Origin: an uncultured Oscillospiraceae bacterium
GTDB lineage: Bacteria; Bacillota; Clostridia; Oscillospirales; Oscillospiraceae
Direction of reading: 5' to 3'
NCBI GenBank assembly: GCA_910588365.1
Contig: CAJUQS010000049.1
Location: 1 to 21,228, forward strand
Length of the DNA: 21,228 bases
Below the pieces are notes generated by a model that was not told where the DNA came from, searched no databases, and saw only the letters and a list, made by a program, of their open reading frames with translations. The position numbers were made by a program, and so were the translations under genes. Positions within the stretch are counted from its first letter, which is position 1. The number at the start of each line of letters is the position of its first letter. This document shows positions 1 through 9,500 of the stretch, in pieces.

Positions 1-389
<389 letters not shown>

Positions 390-600
390 ATGGTATCCAA
401 ACACCGAAGTGTTTAAATCACTTTATTGAAGCTTTATCTTAGCTTCAAACTTGCTTGCCGCTCCAGCGGATAATTGACTAACCCCGCCTCGCAGCTTCTT
501 TGTCCATGTCTTTTTCAGACATCGAACTCTGGTGCTTTTCGTTCGTTACATTGTTTAATTTACAAGGTACTCGCCGCCGCCTCGGTGGCGGAACGTTTTT
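390..600 (-). other. rRNA operon leader with processing/antitermination-like structures
   Basis: This is the transcribed leader between the most proximal rrn promoter and 16S. On the minus strand it holds a hairpin with a UUCG tetraloop (399-414, six-base arms AAACAC/GTGTTT), a second perfect hairpin (426-433 with 441-448), a GC-rich hairpin (577-581 with 587-591), and at 552-568 a segment reading CCTTGTAAATTAAACA that resembles the boxA antitermination element of Firmicutes rrn leaders. The hairpins are seen directly. Their roles in RNase III processing and antitermination are inferred, and the boxA assignment is weak. Confidence 0.5.
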
Positions 601-601
601 T

Positions 602-630
602 ATTTTACCACACTTTTTTGAACTTGTCAA
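602..630 (-). promoter_or_regulatory. rrn promoter 1 (closest to 16S)
   Basis: On the minus strand, -35 TTGACA (625-630) and -10 TAAAAT (602-607) are separated by exactly 17 bp. It is the most downstream of four tandem sigma-A-type promoters feeding the 16S gene. Confidence 0.85.
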
Positions 631-704
631 GTACTTTTTTCAACTTTTTTCGAAGTTTTTTCAGTACTTTACTTGCTCCGCTTTCCGCTTCAGAAAGCTT
701 TGTT

Positions 705-733
705 ATTTTATCACATCAGCTCTCTTTTGTCAA
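705..733 (-). promoter_or_regulatory. rrn promoter 2
   Basis: On the minus strand, -35 TTGACA (728-733), 17-bp spacer, -10 TAAAAT (705-710). It lies 103 bp upstream of promoter 1 and shares the upstream flank GAAAAAAGCAC with promoter 3. Confidence 0.87.
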
Positions 734-808
734 GTGCTTTTTTCAACTTTTTCAAAGTTTTTTCGGCCCTCGACTCGCTTCCAGCCTCTTCCTCTCGAAA
801 GCTTGATT

Positions 809-837
809 ATCTTACCACATCCGCTTCCGTTTGTCAA
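809..837 (-). promoter_or_regulatory. rrn promoter 3
   Basis: On the minus strand, -35 TTGACA (832-837), 17-bp spacer, -10 TAAGAT (809-814). It lies 104 bp upstream of promoter 2. Confidence 0.85.
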
Positions 838-913
838 GTGCTTTTTTCAGATTCTTTTGAACCTTTTTCCCTCGGCCCTCCAGAACCCCGCTCCCCTCTC
901 GGACAGCTCGCTT

Positions 914-942
914 ACTATACCAAATCCTTCACCCTTTGTCAA
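914..942 (-). promoter_or_regulatory. rrn promoter 4 (most distal)
   Basis: On the minus strand, -35 TTGACA (937-942), 17-bp spacer, -10 TATAGT (914-919). It lies 105 bp upstream of promoter 3. The A/T-rich stretch at about 943-975 upstream of it could act as an UP element (inferred). Confidence 0.85.
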
Positions 943-985
943 TACCTTTCTTGAAAAAAATCTGTGTTTTTTTCGCACATAAACA

Positions 986-1014
986 AAGACATTTTCTCTC
1001 CATCGTGATATAGT
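986..1014 (+). promoter_or_regulatory. candidate promoter for the ATPase operon
   Basis: AAGACA (986-991), a 17-bp spacer and TATAGT (1009-1014) form a partial sigma-A promoter reading right, divergent from the rrn promoters. The 10-mer ATATAGTATA around this -10 recurs at 1063-1072, just before the RBS; no good -35 goes with that second copy. Confidence 0.45.
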
Positions 1015-1090
1015 ATACCTAGCATATTCTTCCACAAGATGTAGTACCGGTAATTGTATTATATATAGTATATAAAGAAGGAGTTCCTCC

Positions 1091-3271
1091 ATGCAGATCA
1101 AACAGCTTGCCGCCACCTTCGGGCGGCTGGAAAACGAAACACTGGATCTGGAGCCGGGTCTGAATATCATTGAGGCCCCCAACGAGGCCGGCAAGTCCAC
1201 CTGGACCGCCTTCCTGCGGGTGATGCTCTATGGTCTGAATACCCGGGACCGAAGCGCCACCGCGGACAAGCGGCGCTATCTTCCCTGGTCCGGCAGCGCC
1301 ATGCAGGGCCAGATTACTCTGGCCACCGCCCAGGGCGACGTGACCATCACCCGCCGCACGGCCCGCTCCAACTCCCCTATGGGCACCTTCTCCGCAGTGC
1401 ACACCGGCTCCTCTGAACCGGTGGCCTGGCTCACCCCCGCGGACTGCGGCGAGACTTTGCTGGGCGTCCCCCAGGATGTCTTTGAGCGCAGCGCCTATAT
1501 CCGCCAGTCCGGTCTGGCGGTGGACCAGAGCGCCGCCTTAGAGCGGCGCATCGCCTCTCTCATCACCACCGGCGAGGAGGACATCTCCTTCACCGATGCC
1601 GCGGAGCGGCTGAAAAAGCAGCTCAATACCCGCCGCCACAACAAGACCGGCCAGCTGCCCCAGCTGGAGCGGGAGGCGCAGGAGCTCCGCTCCCGCCTGT
1701 CGGAGCTGGAGCAGCTCTCCCGCCAGGTGGACCAGGCCCAGCAGGAGCAGGAGGCGGTTCAGGCGCGCATCCGGGAGGCGGAGGAGCAGCTCTCCCGCCA
1801 TATCGCGGCGGATCAGGCCGACGCGGCCATGGTGGTGGAGAACGCACGGCTGGATCTGGCCTCCGCCCGGGACAAGCTGAAAACCCTGGAGCGCTCCGCC
1901 CGGAATCTCCCCTCCCGATCGGAGCTGGAGTCCCTCCGGGGCCGGGTGGACGCCCTGGCCGCCATGGACCAGGCGGCGGCAGAGGCCAAGGCCCGGCTGG
2001 AGGTGGCCGCCCGGGATCTCCGTCAGGCGGAGAAGGCGGCGGCGTCCAGTCCATACGCCGGGATGACGCCGGCGGAGGCGGCGGCTCTCCCCGTTGCTGC
2101 CCCGCCCCGTCCCGCACCCTTCAAGCTGCTGCCCCTCCTGGCCGCCCTGTGCGGGCTTTTGCCGGCGGTGCTGGTGGGCGTGTTCAGCCGCCGGTGGATC
2201 CCCGCCATAGCGGTGGGACTGGTGCTTTTCGTGCTGATCCTGGCGGCTGTGGCCTTTTCCCTCCGCCGCCGGCAGCAGCGGTGGGACACCCAGTATGCGG
2301 ATCTGGGCCAGAAGCGGAAGGCCGCTGTCGATACCTACACCGCCATCTATGAGAAGGCTGCCGAGGCTCAGAGCACCTACCAGGGCGCCCTGGCGGCCTA
2401 TGAAGCGGTGGCCGCCGGCTCCAAGTCCAATCTGGACCAGATCCTCAACCAGATCCGGGCCTTTCGCCCCCTGGTCCCGGATCTCTCCGCCGCCCGTCAG
2501 GCCCTGGACGCCGGCTTTGACATGTGCCGCCAGCTGGATCAGGCCCGCCAGGAGGAGGATGCCGCCCGCCTGCGCTGGGAGGCCCGCCGGGACAGCGCGC
2601 CCCCGGTTCCACCGGTCCCCGTGGAGCGGCCGAAGCTCAGCCGGGAGCGGCTGGCCCGGGACATCTCCGACGCCGAGGCCCAGCTGGCCTCGGTGCGCCA
2701 GCGGATCCACACCACCCAGGGCCGCATCCAGGCCCTGGGCGACCCGGGCGAGCTCCAGGCCCAGCTCCAGCGGCTGGAGGAGCGGGAGACCGGCCTTCAG
2801 CAGGAGTACGACGCCATCGCCCTGGCCATGGAGGTGCTGTTCGTGTCCAACTCCTCCATTCAGACCCGTTTTTCTCCCACCCTGGGAGATCGTGCCGCCG
2901 CCATCTTTACAAAGCTGACCAAAGGGAAGTATAATAAGGTACTGCTGGACAAGGACATCCGGCCCTCCGCCCAGGAGGCGGGGGAATTCGTCTCCCACGA
3001 GGCCGCCTTCCTCAGCCAGGGCGCCGCCGACCAGCTGTATCTGGCGGTGCGTCTGGCCATCTGCGACATGGTCCTCCCGGCGGACCGGGCCGCGCCCGTC
3101 CTCCTGGACGACGCCCTGGTCAACTTTGATGACGAGCGCATGGCCGCCGCCCTGGACTACCTGCTGGAGCTGAGCGGGAGGCGGCAGGTGCTGGTGTTCA
3201 CCTGCCAGCGGCGGGAGGCGGACTATCTCCGCTTCGCCTGTCCGGAGCGGTTCCACTATGTCAAGTTATAG
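1091..3271 (+). CDS. YhaN/SbcC-like AAA ATPase with two membrane segments and coiled coils
   Basis: 726-aa RecF/SMC-type ATPase. The N-terminus has the family motif APNEAGKST (residues 29-37, Walker A; the usual first Gly is Ala), followed by a Q-loop-like YIRQSGL (136-142). Long Glu/Gln/Arg-rich coiled coils (about 180-320 and 400-580) flank two hydrophobic segments (345-364 and 370-391). The C-terminus has the ABC signature LSQGAADQLYLAVRLA (641-656), the Walker B region PVLLDDALVNFDD (669-681) and FTCQRRE (703-709). This head-coil-TM-coil-head plan matches B. subtilis YhaN, which works with the SbcD-like nuclease YhaO. Start: AGAAGGAG at 1076-1083, 7 nt before ATG. No YhaO-like gene lies next to it in this window; the rRNA operon is directly upstream. 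A role in DNA end processing or repair is inferred from the family; the DNA substrate and partner are unknown. The next gene starts 11 nt downstream, implying cotranscription. Confidence 0.85.
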   Translation: MQIKQLAATFGRLENETLDLEPGLNIIEAPNEAGKSTWTAFLRVMLYGLNTRDRSATADKRRYLPWSGSAMQGQITLATAQGDVTITRRTARSNSPMGTFSAVHTGSSEPVAWLTPADCGETLLGVPQDVFERSAYIRQSGLAVDQSAALERRIASLITTGEEDISFTDAAERLKKQLNTRRHNKTGQLPQLEREAQELRSRLSELEQLSRQVDQAQQEQEAVQARIREAEEQLSRHIAADQADAAMVVENARLDLASARDKLKTLERSARNLPSRSELESLRGRVDALAAMDQAAAEAKARLEVAARDLRQAEKAAASSPYAGMTPAEAAALPVAAPPRPAPFKLLPLLAALCGLLPAVLVGVFSRRWIPAIAVGLVLFVLILAAVAFSLRRRQQRWDTQYADLGQKRKAAVDTYTAIYEKAAEAQSTYQGALAAYEAVAAGSKSNLDQILNQIRAFRPLVPDLSAARQALDAGFDMCRQLDQARQEEDAARLRWEARRDSAPPVPPVPVERPKLSRERLARDISDAEAQLASVRQRIHTTQGRIQALGDPGELQAQLQRLEERETGLQQEYDAIALAMEVLFVSNSSIQTRFSPTLGDRAAAIFTKLTKGKYNKVLLDKDIRPSAQEAGEFVSHEAAFLSQGAADQLYLAVRLAICDMVLPADRAAPVLLDDALVNFDDERMAAALDYLLELSGRRQVLVFTCQRREADYLRFACPERFHYVKL

Positions 3272-3282
3272 AGGTGTTTTCC

Positions 3283-4221
3283 ATGACCCAGTTTTTCCCC
3301 TCCCTCTGCCAGACGCCCCTGGAACGCTTCTGCTTTGCCGTTCTGCTCCTGCTGGCCTACAGCTTTCTGGGCTGGTGCGGCGAGATGGTCTACTGCTCCA
3401 TTGGCCAGCGCCGGCTGTGCGAGAAGCGGGGCTTCCTCAACGGCCCCATCTGCCCCATCTATGGCCACGGCGCCATCGTGGTCCTGCTGGTTCTGGACGG
3501 CGGCTGTGACAGCCCGGTCCTGACCTTTTTCCTGGGGGCGGTCCTGACCTCCCTTGTGGAGTACGTCACCAGCTATGCCATGGAGAAGCTCTTCCACATG
3601 CGCTGGTGGGACTACTCCCGCTACCGCTTCCACATCAACGGCCGGGTCTGTCTGCTCAACTCCACGCTCTTTGGCCTGGCCAGCGTCTTTCTCTGCCACG
3701 CGGCCAACCCGCCCATCGCGGACCGGCTGGCCTCTCTTTTCCTCTCAAGCGTTGGCTGTCCCCTGGCGCTGGTCCTCCTGGCGATCTATCTGGCGGACAT
3801 CGCCCTCTCCGTCCGCAGCGCCATCCAAATCGGAGACCGCCTCGCCAAGCTCCAGGCCATCCAGGATGAGCTGGTGCAGAAGCTGGAACAGCTGCGCTAT
3901 GAGCAGCAGCAGGCCGCCGGGGCCCAGCGCCAGCGGCTGGAGGACGCGGTTTCCGCCGCCCGCCAGAGCGCGGAGCAGAGAGCGGCGGAGGCGGTCCAGG
4001 CGGTCCATTCGAAGCTGGAGCCCCTGGCCGACCTTGGCGGGGAGTTTTCCGTCCGCCTGGAGGCCGCCCGCATGGAGGCCCAGCAGAAGCTCCACGCCCT
4101 CTATGAGAAGCAGGACTTCTTCGAGCGGCGGCTGATCCGCTCCTTCCCCTCCCTGCACTCCCCGATTCACGGAGAATCGCTGAAAAAGCTGCGTGAATAT
4201 CTGGCAGGCAGGAGAAAATAG
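3283..4221 (+). CDS. putative ABC-transporter type IV (CmpB-like) membrane protein with coiled-coil tail
   Basis: 312 aa from the ATG at 3283, chosen because GAGGTG at 3271-3276 is spaced 6 nt from it; an in-frame GTG at 3274 is an alternative. The N-terminal ~180 residues contain about five hydrophobic segments and the family hallmark FLGWCGEMVYC (28-38) followed by KRGFLNGPICPIYGHGA (48-64), typical of the 'Putative ABC-transporter type IV' family, whose biochemical role is poorly known. Residues about 185-280 are a charged Gln/Glu/Ala-rich predicted coiled coil, and the C-terminus is basic (LAGRRK). It lies 11 nt after the YhaN-like ATPase, so the two are probably cotranscribed, and both combine membrane segments with coiled coils. 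A shared envelope function would be speculation. The following 159 nt (4222-4380) show only weak inverted repeats (4222-4228/4290-4296 and 4248-4253/4267-4272) and no convincing terminator. Confidence 0.85.
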   Translation: MTQFFPSLCQTPLERFCFAVLLLLAYSFLGWCGEMVYCSIGQRRLCEKRGFLNGPICPIYGHGAIVVLLVLDGGCDSPVLTFFLGAVLTSLVEYVTSYAMEKLFHMRWWDYSRYRFHINGRVCLLNSTLFGLASVFLCHAANPPIADRLASLFLSSVGCPLALVLLAIYLADIALSVRSAIQIGDRLAKLQAIQDELVQKLEQLRYEQQQAAGAQRQRLEDAVSAARQSAEQRAAEAVQAVHSKLEPLADLGGEFSVRLEAARMEAQQKLHALYEKQDFFERRLIRSFPSLHSPIHGESLKKLREYLAGRRK

Positions 4222-4380
4222 AATCTGCCCGCCCGCGTCCGGGGCGCACAGGACCGGACATTAGGATCCTGTATTCACGGCCGGAGCGCGCAGATTTGCG
4301 GGGCAAAAGCTCGCAGGAACATTTTTAGTATGTAAATCCCGTCCTGCCAGCGCAGGGCGCGAAGAAAAGGAGAAAAAGCA

Positions 4381-5196
4381 ATGTCAGAATGCACCCATGA
4401 TTGCAGCACCTGCGGCGAAAGCTGCGGTGAACGCACCCAGCCCCAGTCCTTTTTGAAGGAGCACAATCCCGCCGCCCGGGTGGGCAAGGTCTACGGCGTC
4501 GTCTCCGGCAAGGGCGGCGTTGGCAAGTCCATGGTCACCAGCCAGCTTGCGGTCCTGGCCCGCCGTGCGGGCCGCGCTGTTGGCGTTCTGGACGCCGACA
4601 TCACCGGCCCCTCCATCCCCAAGGCCTTTGGCGTCCATGAGCGGGCGGTGGGGGATGAGCGGGGAATGCTCCCCGCCCTCACCTCCACCGGCATCCAGCT
4701 GATGAGCGTGAACCTGATGCTGGATGACGAGACGGATCCGGTCCTCTGGCGAGGCCCTGTGATTGGCGGCGTGGTGACCCAGTTCTGGACCGACGTCATC
4801 TGGGACGTGGACTATCTCTTTGTGGATATGCCTCCGGGAACCGGCGACGTCGCCCTCAGCGTCTTCCAGTCCCTGCCCCTGGACGGCATAATCATTGTGG
4901 CCTCCCCCCAGGAGCTGGTGAGCATGGTGGTGGAGAAGGCGGTGAAGATGGCGGAGATGATGGACATCCCCATCGTGGGCGTGGTGGAGAACATGAGCTA
5001 TCTCCTCTGCCCCGACTGCGGCCGGGAGATCCCCCTCTTCGGCCAGGGCAAGACCCAGGCCGCCGCCGAGGCCCACGGCCTCAGGCTCCTCGCCCGGATG
5101 CCCATTGATCCCAATCTGGCCCAGCTCACCGACCAGGGCCGCATTGAGGATTTCCAGGGTCAGTGGCTCGCCCCGGTGGTGGAAAAAATCCTTTAA
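4381..5196 (+). CDS. mrp: Mrp/NBP35-family P-loop ATPase, Fe-S cluster carrier
   Basis: 271-aa cytoplasmic ATPase of the Mrp/ApbC/NBP35 family, which carries and transfers Fe-S clusters to apoproteins. Visible features: deviant Walker A GKGGVGKS (43-50); the switch region LDADITGPSIPK (70-81); PPGTGD (151-156); and the metal-binding CPDC pair (Cys210, Cys213) that bridges a cluster at the dimer interface in characterised homologues. The N-terminus has a cysteine cluster, Cys4-Cys8-Cys11-Cys15, similar to the N-terminal ferredoxin-like extension of NBP35 and of many clostridial and archaeal Mrp proteins. The length is normal. Start ATG with AAGGAG at 4367-4372, 8 nt upstream. It ends 21 nt before a strong bidirectional terminator. 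The gene is 159 nt from the upstream pair, so it may have its own promoter; I found no convincing one. Confidence 0.95.
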   Translation: MSECTHDCSTCGESCGERTQPQSFLKEHNPAARVGKVYGVVSGKGGVGKSMVTSQLAVLARRAGRAVGVLDADITGPSIPKAFGVHERAVGDERGMLPALTSTGIQLMSVNLMLDDETDPVLWRGPVIGGVVTQFWTDVIWDVDYLFVDMPPGTGDVALSVFQSLPLDGIIIVASPQELVSMVVEKAVKMAEMMDIPIVGVVENMSYLLCPDCGREIPLFGQGKTQAAAEAHGLRLLARMPIDPNLAQLTDQGRIEDFQGQWLAPVVEKIL

Positions 5197-5212
5197 GTTA
5201 TACTTTTTGCAG

Positions 5213-5249
5213 AAAAATACCGGCTGTTTTCAAAACAGCCGGTATTTTT
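5213..5249. terminator. bidirectional rho-independent terminator
   Basis: A near-perfect palindrome, ATACCGGCTGTTTT, then C, then its complement (5217-5245), is flanked by a T-run on the right (5245-5249) and an A-run on the left (5213-5217). It can therefore end both the rightward mrp transcript and the leftward transcript of the gene at 5262-6227. Confidence 0.93.
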
Positions 5250-5261
5250 GATGAATGCTGG

Positions 5262-6227
5262 CTACTCGGCCAGGGCCTTGGCGAAAGCCGGCCAGATGTC
5301 CAGGCCGGCGCCGTCCAGCCATTTCGTCCTCTCCACCGAGCCGCCGTCGTGGTACACCGCCAGATAGATACCGGCCTCAGCCCAGCCGTCCCGGACGCTG
5401 CCGCCCCCGGCTTTGATCTCCTCCCCGGCCCCCTCTGCCGTCTCGCAAGCCACCGCCGCCCGGAACACGTCTATGTATCCGTCCGTCAGGCCGGTGTAGC
5501 TGGAGTGCCAGTCGATCTCCTCCACCCGGTACTGGCCGGTATAGAGCTTCTTGGTCTCCTCGTTCCAGGAGAGCATAAACTCCTCCGCAGCCTCCCGGAC
5601 CTTGTCGTCCAGCACGAACCCGTCCTTATCCAGGAACAGAACCGTCATACCCTCGGCCTCCTGCCAGTCCGGCTCCGCCGGCAGCACGTAGCTCTCCGCG
5701 AAGGGCTTGTCCTCCCCCACCGTCAGGGTCCGGGCCAGCCCGGCCAGGAGCTGATCGTCAAAGTTGGCGGAGGCGGCCCCGACAACTGACCAGCTGCCTC
5801 CCGCCCCGTCCCCGGTATAAAACATCCGGGTCAGGCCGCCGTCATCTCCCGGCGCGATGGACGCAAAGGTGCCCGCATAGTCCATCTTCTCATAGCGGGC
5901 CACCTCCATCGCGCCGCCGCCGAAGACCGCTCCCCGCTCCGTCTCACTCACGTCCCAGTCCACGGGCACGCAGATACTCCAGCCCACCCCGCTGTAGACG
6001 GTGCAGTCAACAGTCTCGCCGCCCACCTCCAGCGAGGGGCCCTGGACCTCCGGCTCCGCGGGCGTCTGGACCTGCTGGGGCGGGTTCACCGGATCCTCCG
6101 GCGCGGGCCCCGCCTGGTTCCAGGGCTGCCAGACCGCCGCGCCCACCCCGGCCGCTGCCAGCAGCGCGGCCGCCGCGCCCAGGGCAATCTTGCCCCTCTT
6201 GCTCAGATTCTTTATTTTCGTCAGCAT
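5262..6227 (-). CDS. membrane-anchored exported protein of unknown function
   Basis: 321 aa. The basic N-terminus (MLTKIKNLSKRGK) is followed by one Ala/Gly-rich transmembrane segment (about 13-33), a Pro/Glu/Gln-rich linker (37-62) and an acidic globular domain outside the membrane. The central part contains VGWSICVPVDWDV (81-93), a pattern seen in small extracytoplasmic domains of clostridial anti-sigma-like or stress proteins, but I cannot assign a family. There is no lipobox, so anchoring should be by the N-terminal helix. Start ATG at 6225-6227 with AAAGGAGG (complement of 6236-6243), 8 nt away. A candidate promoter lies at 6320-6347 and the shared bidirectional terminator at 5213-5249, so it is probably monocistronic. 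A dispersed palindromic repeat lies in its 5' untranslated region. Confidence 0.8.
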   Translation of the reverse strand: MLTKIKNLSKRGKIALGAAAALLAAAGVGAAVWQPWNQAGPAPEDPVNPPQQVQTPAEPEVQGPSLEVGGETVDCTVYSGVGWSICVPVDWDVSETERGAVFGGGAMEVARYEKMDYAGTFASIAPGDDGGLTRMFYTGDGAGGSWSVVGAASANFDDQLLAGLARTLTVGEDKPFAESYVLPAEPDWQEAEGMTVLFLDKDGFVLDDKVREAAEEFMLSWNEETKKLYTGQYRVEEIDWHSSYTGLTDGYIDVFRAAVACETAEGAGEEIKAGGGSVRDGWAEAGIYLAVYHDGGSVERTKWLDGAGLDIWPAFAKALAE

Positions 6228-6247
6228 TGTGCGTACCTCCTTTATTT

Positions 6248-6317
6248 AGGCAGTCATACTTTTCTTTGAAAAGAAAAGTATCAAAAGAAACTTTTTTGCG
6301 CGAAACTGACGTTTCGC
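6248..6317 (+). repeat. dispersed palindromic repeat, copy A
   Basis: Starts with AGGCAGTCAT. Then comes a perfect 12-bp hairpin (6256-6281, arms ATACTTTTCTTT), the linker TCAAAAGAAACTTTTTTGC, and a second hairpin (6300-6317, arms GCGAAAC/GTTTCGC). The same order occurs in copy C at 10180-10246. It lies between the promoter and RBS of the gene at 5262-6227. Confidence 0.8.
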
Positions 6318-6319
6318 TT

Positions 6320-6347
6320 ATGGTATCATATCATACAATTGCGTCAA
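6320..6347 (-). promoter_or_regulatory. candidate promoter for the 5262-6227 gene
   Basis: On the minus strand, TTGACG (6342-6347), 16-bp spacer, TACCAT (6320-6325). The predicted start leaves a leader of about 85 nt containing repeat copy A. Confidence 0.5.
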
Positions 6348-6397
6348 AGTCGTTTCCAAGTTCTTACGAATTGGCTACAAAGATTTGAAAACTGGTA

Positions 6398-6435
6398 ACA
6401 AACGGCAGGGCACGGGACCAGCCCATGCCCTGCCG
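6398..6435 (-). terminator. probable terminator of the blaR1-like gene
   Basis: Strong GC-rich hairpin with 10-bp arms (6403-6412 pairing with 6426-6435). On the minus strand it is followed by TTTGTTACC, a weak U-tract. It lies about 135 nt past the stop of the antirepressor gene. Confidence 0.6.
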
Positions 6436-6499
6436 CAAAAGTTCTTTTTGATTCTTTTTCTTTCAAGAAAAAGAATGGACGCAGTTTGAAAAAAGGAAA
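6436..6499 (-). repeat. dispersed palindromic repeat, copy B (inverted)
   Basis: Perfect hairpin at 6451-6476 (arms ATTCTTTTTCTT). Read on the minus strand it is followed by TCAAAAAGAACTTTTGCGG, matching the linker of copies A and C in opposite orientation. On the + strand it is followed by CGCAGTTTGAAAAAAGG (6480-6496), the second module of the repeat family. It lies just downstream of the blaR1-like stop codon. Confidence 0.75.
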
Positions 6500-6570
6500 A
6501 CCGGCAATGTATGGCGGCAAAAGGGCCACCCTTTGGGCGTGTTGACATCTTTCAAACAAGCTCTGACTGC

Positions 6571-9500
6571 CTATTGATAGCCAAACCGGTTATATGTCAT
6601 AAACAGGTTGAAGGGGTCTGCCGATTGGACCAGGGCATACATGCCGCGGTCAAAGACGATGGTCTTGGTCCCATTGGCCCCGAGGTACCTTGCGGCGGAC
6701 GGCGTGAAGTCCAGCCGCACACTTCCGTCCGGGTATTCCCAGCCGTACTCGAAGACGTACTCCTGCCACTCCGCATCGCTGCGCTCACTGTACCAGGCGT
6801 CGTATTCCGGCACGTATGTTCCCAGCTTGTCCAGATTTTCCTCGCCGTAGGTATCCTTCAGCCACTGGTAGCCCAGCCCGGTATTCTTTACACCGAAATT
6901 TTTGCAGATATAGTCCGCCACGTAGGCGCTGGTCAGCTTTCTGGCGTCATACAGCCCGCTGAGGCCCGCAGCCTCCCGCTCCTCCCCGGCCATGGAGGCC
7001 GCCTGGCCGTCCAGGTCGTAAAACAGATCGTCCAGGTATGGTCCGATATCCAGGTAGCTTTCATAGGGGAACCGCAGCAGGCCGTTATGCTCCTTCTCGT
7101 TGAAGTATCCGGCAAACTCCGCCAGCTCCTCCCCGCTCAGCTCCCTCTGCCACTGCCTTCCGGTGACCTCCCAAAAGCTGACGGTTTCTCCCGCATACGC
7201 GTAGTCCCAGTGGCTCAGCAGCAGCATCCCGGAGAGCTCCTCGCCGCTGAAGCTCACCAGCATATCCCGGTCCGCCTGGGAGTCCCCAGTCTTGACCTCG
7301 GCCACCGGGTAGATGGTGCAGTCCTCCATCTCCAGCATAAACCGGCAGTACTCCCGGGCGGCGGTCTCCCAATCCTTGGCCCACTGGTACTCCCCCTGGG
7401 CCATCCGCTCCAGGAAGTCGGAGTGGTCCGGGTCTGTGTCCGGCCAGGCGTTCAGCTTGGCGCTCATGTTCAGGCCGTGGACCGTATGTGCCAGCGCCCA
7501 GGTCTCCCAGCAGAAGCCGTACTCCCACGTCACGTTCCCGTAGGCCCTCTCCGCCAGCTCCCATTCCTCGCCCCCCGCCTGCCTGGACAGGATGAGGTAG
7601 AGCGTCTCGGGCTCCAGGCCGGAGAGGTAGCCGTCCACATCCAGGGTCTGGAAGTCCTCCAGCTCATAGCTGTCCGGGTCCGCCAGCTGGATGCCGTATC
7701 CCACCTTCCAGACCTGGATCTCCGAGTCATAGTGGTCCCAGGCGTAGGTCCCCACCGGCGTCACCCATCTCTTGAGCGCCCGGGTCTCCACGCCCTGCCG
7801 GTTCAGCTCCTCCGCCAGTCCGGCGACGTACTGCAATGCGTACATGGCGGCATAGTCCTCCGCCGTCTCCAGGGGACTCCGGTAAATGTCCGCCGGGATC
7901 TGGGCCTTCAGCTCCGGGTTCTCCGGTCTCTCCCCAGGAGCGGACACCGACCCCTGGACCTGCCAGCAGGAGAACAGCCCCTCCTGGCCGTACTGTTTCA
8001 GCAGGAGCAGCCAGTCCCCTCCCTCGCAGCTCACCTGGGCCAGCAGCTCATCGTCCAGCGCTGGCTCCTGGGACGGCGGCACGGGCTCGAAGTCCATGAG
8101 GCGCAGGATGCCGTCCTCAAGAGGCGTCTGCCCCAGCTCCACGGAGACGTACTCCAGGGCCGTGCTCTCCCAGCTCATGGCCCAGGTGCTGTGCCCGTTC
8201 CGGACGCCGCTCAGGAACTCCTGTGAGGCTGTGGGCCAGCCTGTCCCCGCCTCCGTCAGCTCCATGCCCAAAGCCGCATGGCACACCACATAGGCCGGGA
8301 GGGTATAGCCCATGGTGTCCTCAAAAATCTCCTCCCGGACCACATTCCCATCCTTGTCCGCGCTGAGGACGAACCCCTTCGCCGGATTCTCCTCCGCCCC
8401 CCTGGTCCAGAAGACGGGGTACCACGCGGAGTACTCCCGGTCCTTCCACCGGAGGGCGTAGGTGGGCCGCAGGTCCTGGATGCAGGCGTCCCGGATGTCC
8501 GTCCCACCCCCCAGCTCGTCCAGGATCTCCCACGCGGCGGCCTCTGCCGCCGTGTGCAGGGGCGTGGTGAAGCTCTTGATCTTGCCGTCCTGGATGGTGA
8601 GGACTCCGGTGGCCTCACCGTCGAGGAAGTAATAGACCAGATCGTCATAACCGCCCTGGAGCTCCAGCGATACGGTGTCCCCCAGCCGGGTTCCGCCGAG
8701 GACCGTCACCGGGGTGAAGGTGGTGTCCCCGTGGACATTGAAGCAGGTGTCGCCGCCCTCCAGCTCCGTCCAGTTTTTGCCGCCGTTCCAGCGGAGCTCC
8801 TGGGCGCTGCCCGCGAAGTCCCTGCGGGTGAGGCCCGTGTGGTGCTCCAGGTAGGTGTCCATGGCGGACACATCAATGGCGGTGACGTCCGTCTCGATGG
8901 GCTCCCCCAGCTGCGCCTCCAGGGCGGCCCACTCCCCGTCGGTGGCGCTGCGGCCGATGCCCGCCCCGTCGTAAAACAGGGCGTCCAGGGGCAGATAGCG
9001 CACGTCGGTGTACATCCTCGTCAGGAAGCCGTTGTACTCCGGGCTGTTCAGCTGCTCCTGAAACCGGGCCAGCTCCTCTGTGCTCAGCTCCTCCGCCGTC
9101 TCCGGCGGCGGGGGCGTTTCCCCCTCCTGCCGCAGTCCGAAGGTACAGGCGCAGGCCAGCGTAACCGCCAGTGCCAGCACCAGAGCCAGCACGCCCCACC
9201 TCCGGCCCCGTTTGCCCAGGATGTTGCCCAGCCGATCCTTCATCACCGCCTTGCCGCCGTAGAAGTGGGTGGAGAGGGCGGAGCGGCTCAGGCCCTTCTG
9301 CCGCCGCACGGCGGCCAGCAGGGTTTCGCTGTAGGCCCGCTTGGCCTCGCTGTCGGCCCCCCGGACCACCAGATCGTCGCACGTCAGCTCCAGATCCGCC
9401 TCCGCCTCCCGCGCCAGCAGGTACACCAGGGGGTTGAACCAGTGGAGGGCGTTAGCGGCCAGCAGCACCAGCTTATACCAGAGATCGTGCCGCCGGCAGT

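Noticed and set aside
577..600. Hairpin followed by TTTTTT on the + strand as a rightward terminator
   Set aside because: No rightward gene precedes it; it lies in the rrn leader and the T-run belongs to the promoter region.
602..942. The ~104-bp periodic T-rich units as a CRISPR array or satellite repeat
   Set aside because: Only promoter boxes and their immediate flanks are conserved; unit length and content fit tandem rrn promoters.
474..982. Overlapping rightward frames rich in Phe/Leu/Ser in the rrn promoter region
   Set aside because: They arise from T-rich promoter DNA; the four spaced TTGACA/-10 pairs on the minus strand explain the sequence.
1538..3256. 572-codon leftward frame opposite the YhaN-like ATPase
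   Set aside because: Shadow of a strongly motif-supported gene in GC-rich DNA; Gly/Leu/Gln-rich nonsense with no RBS.
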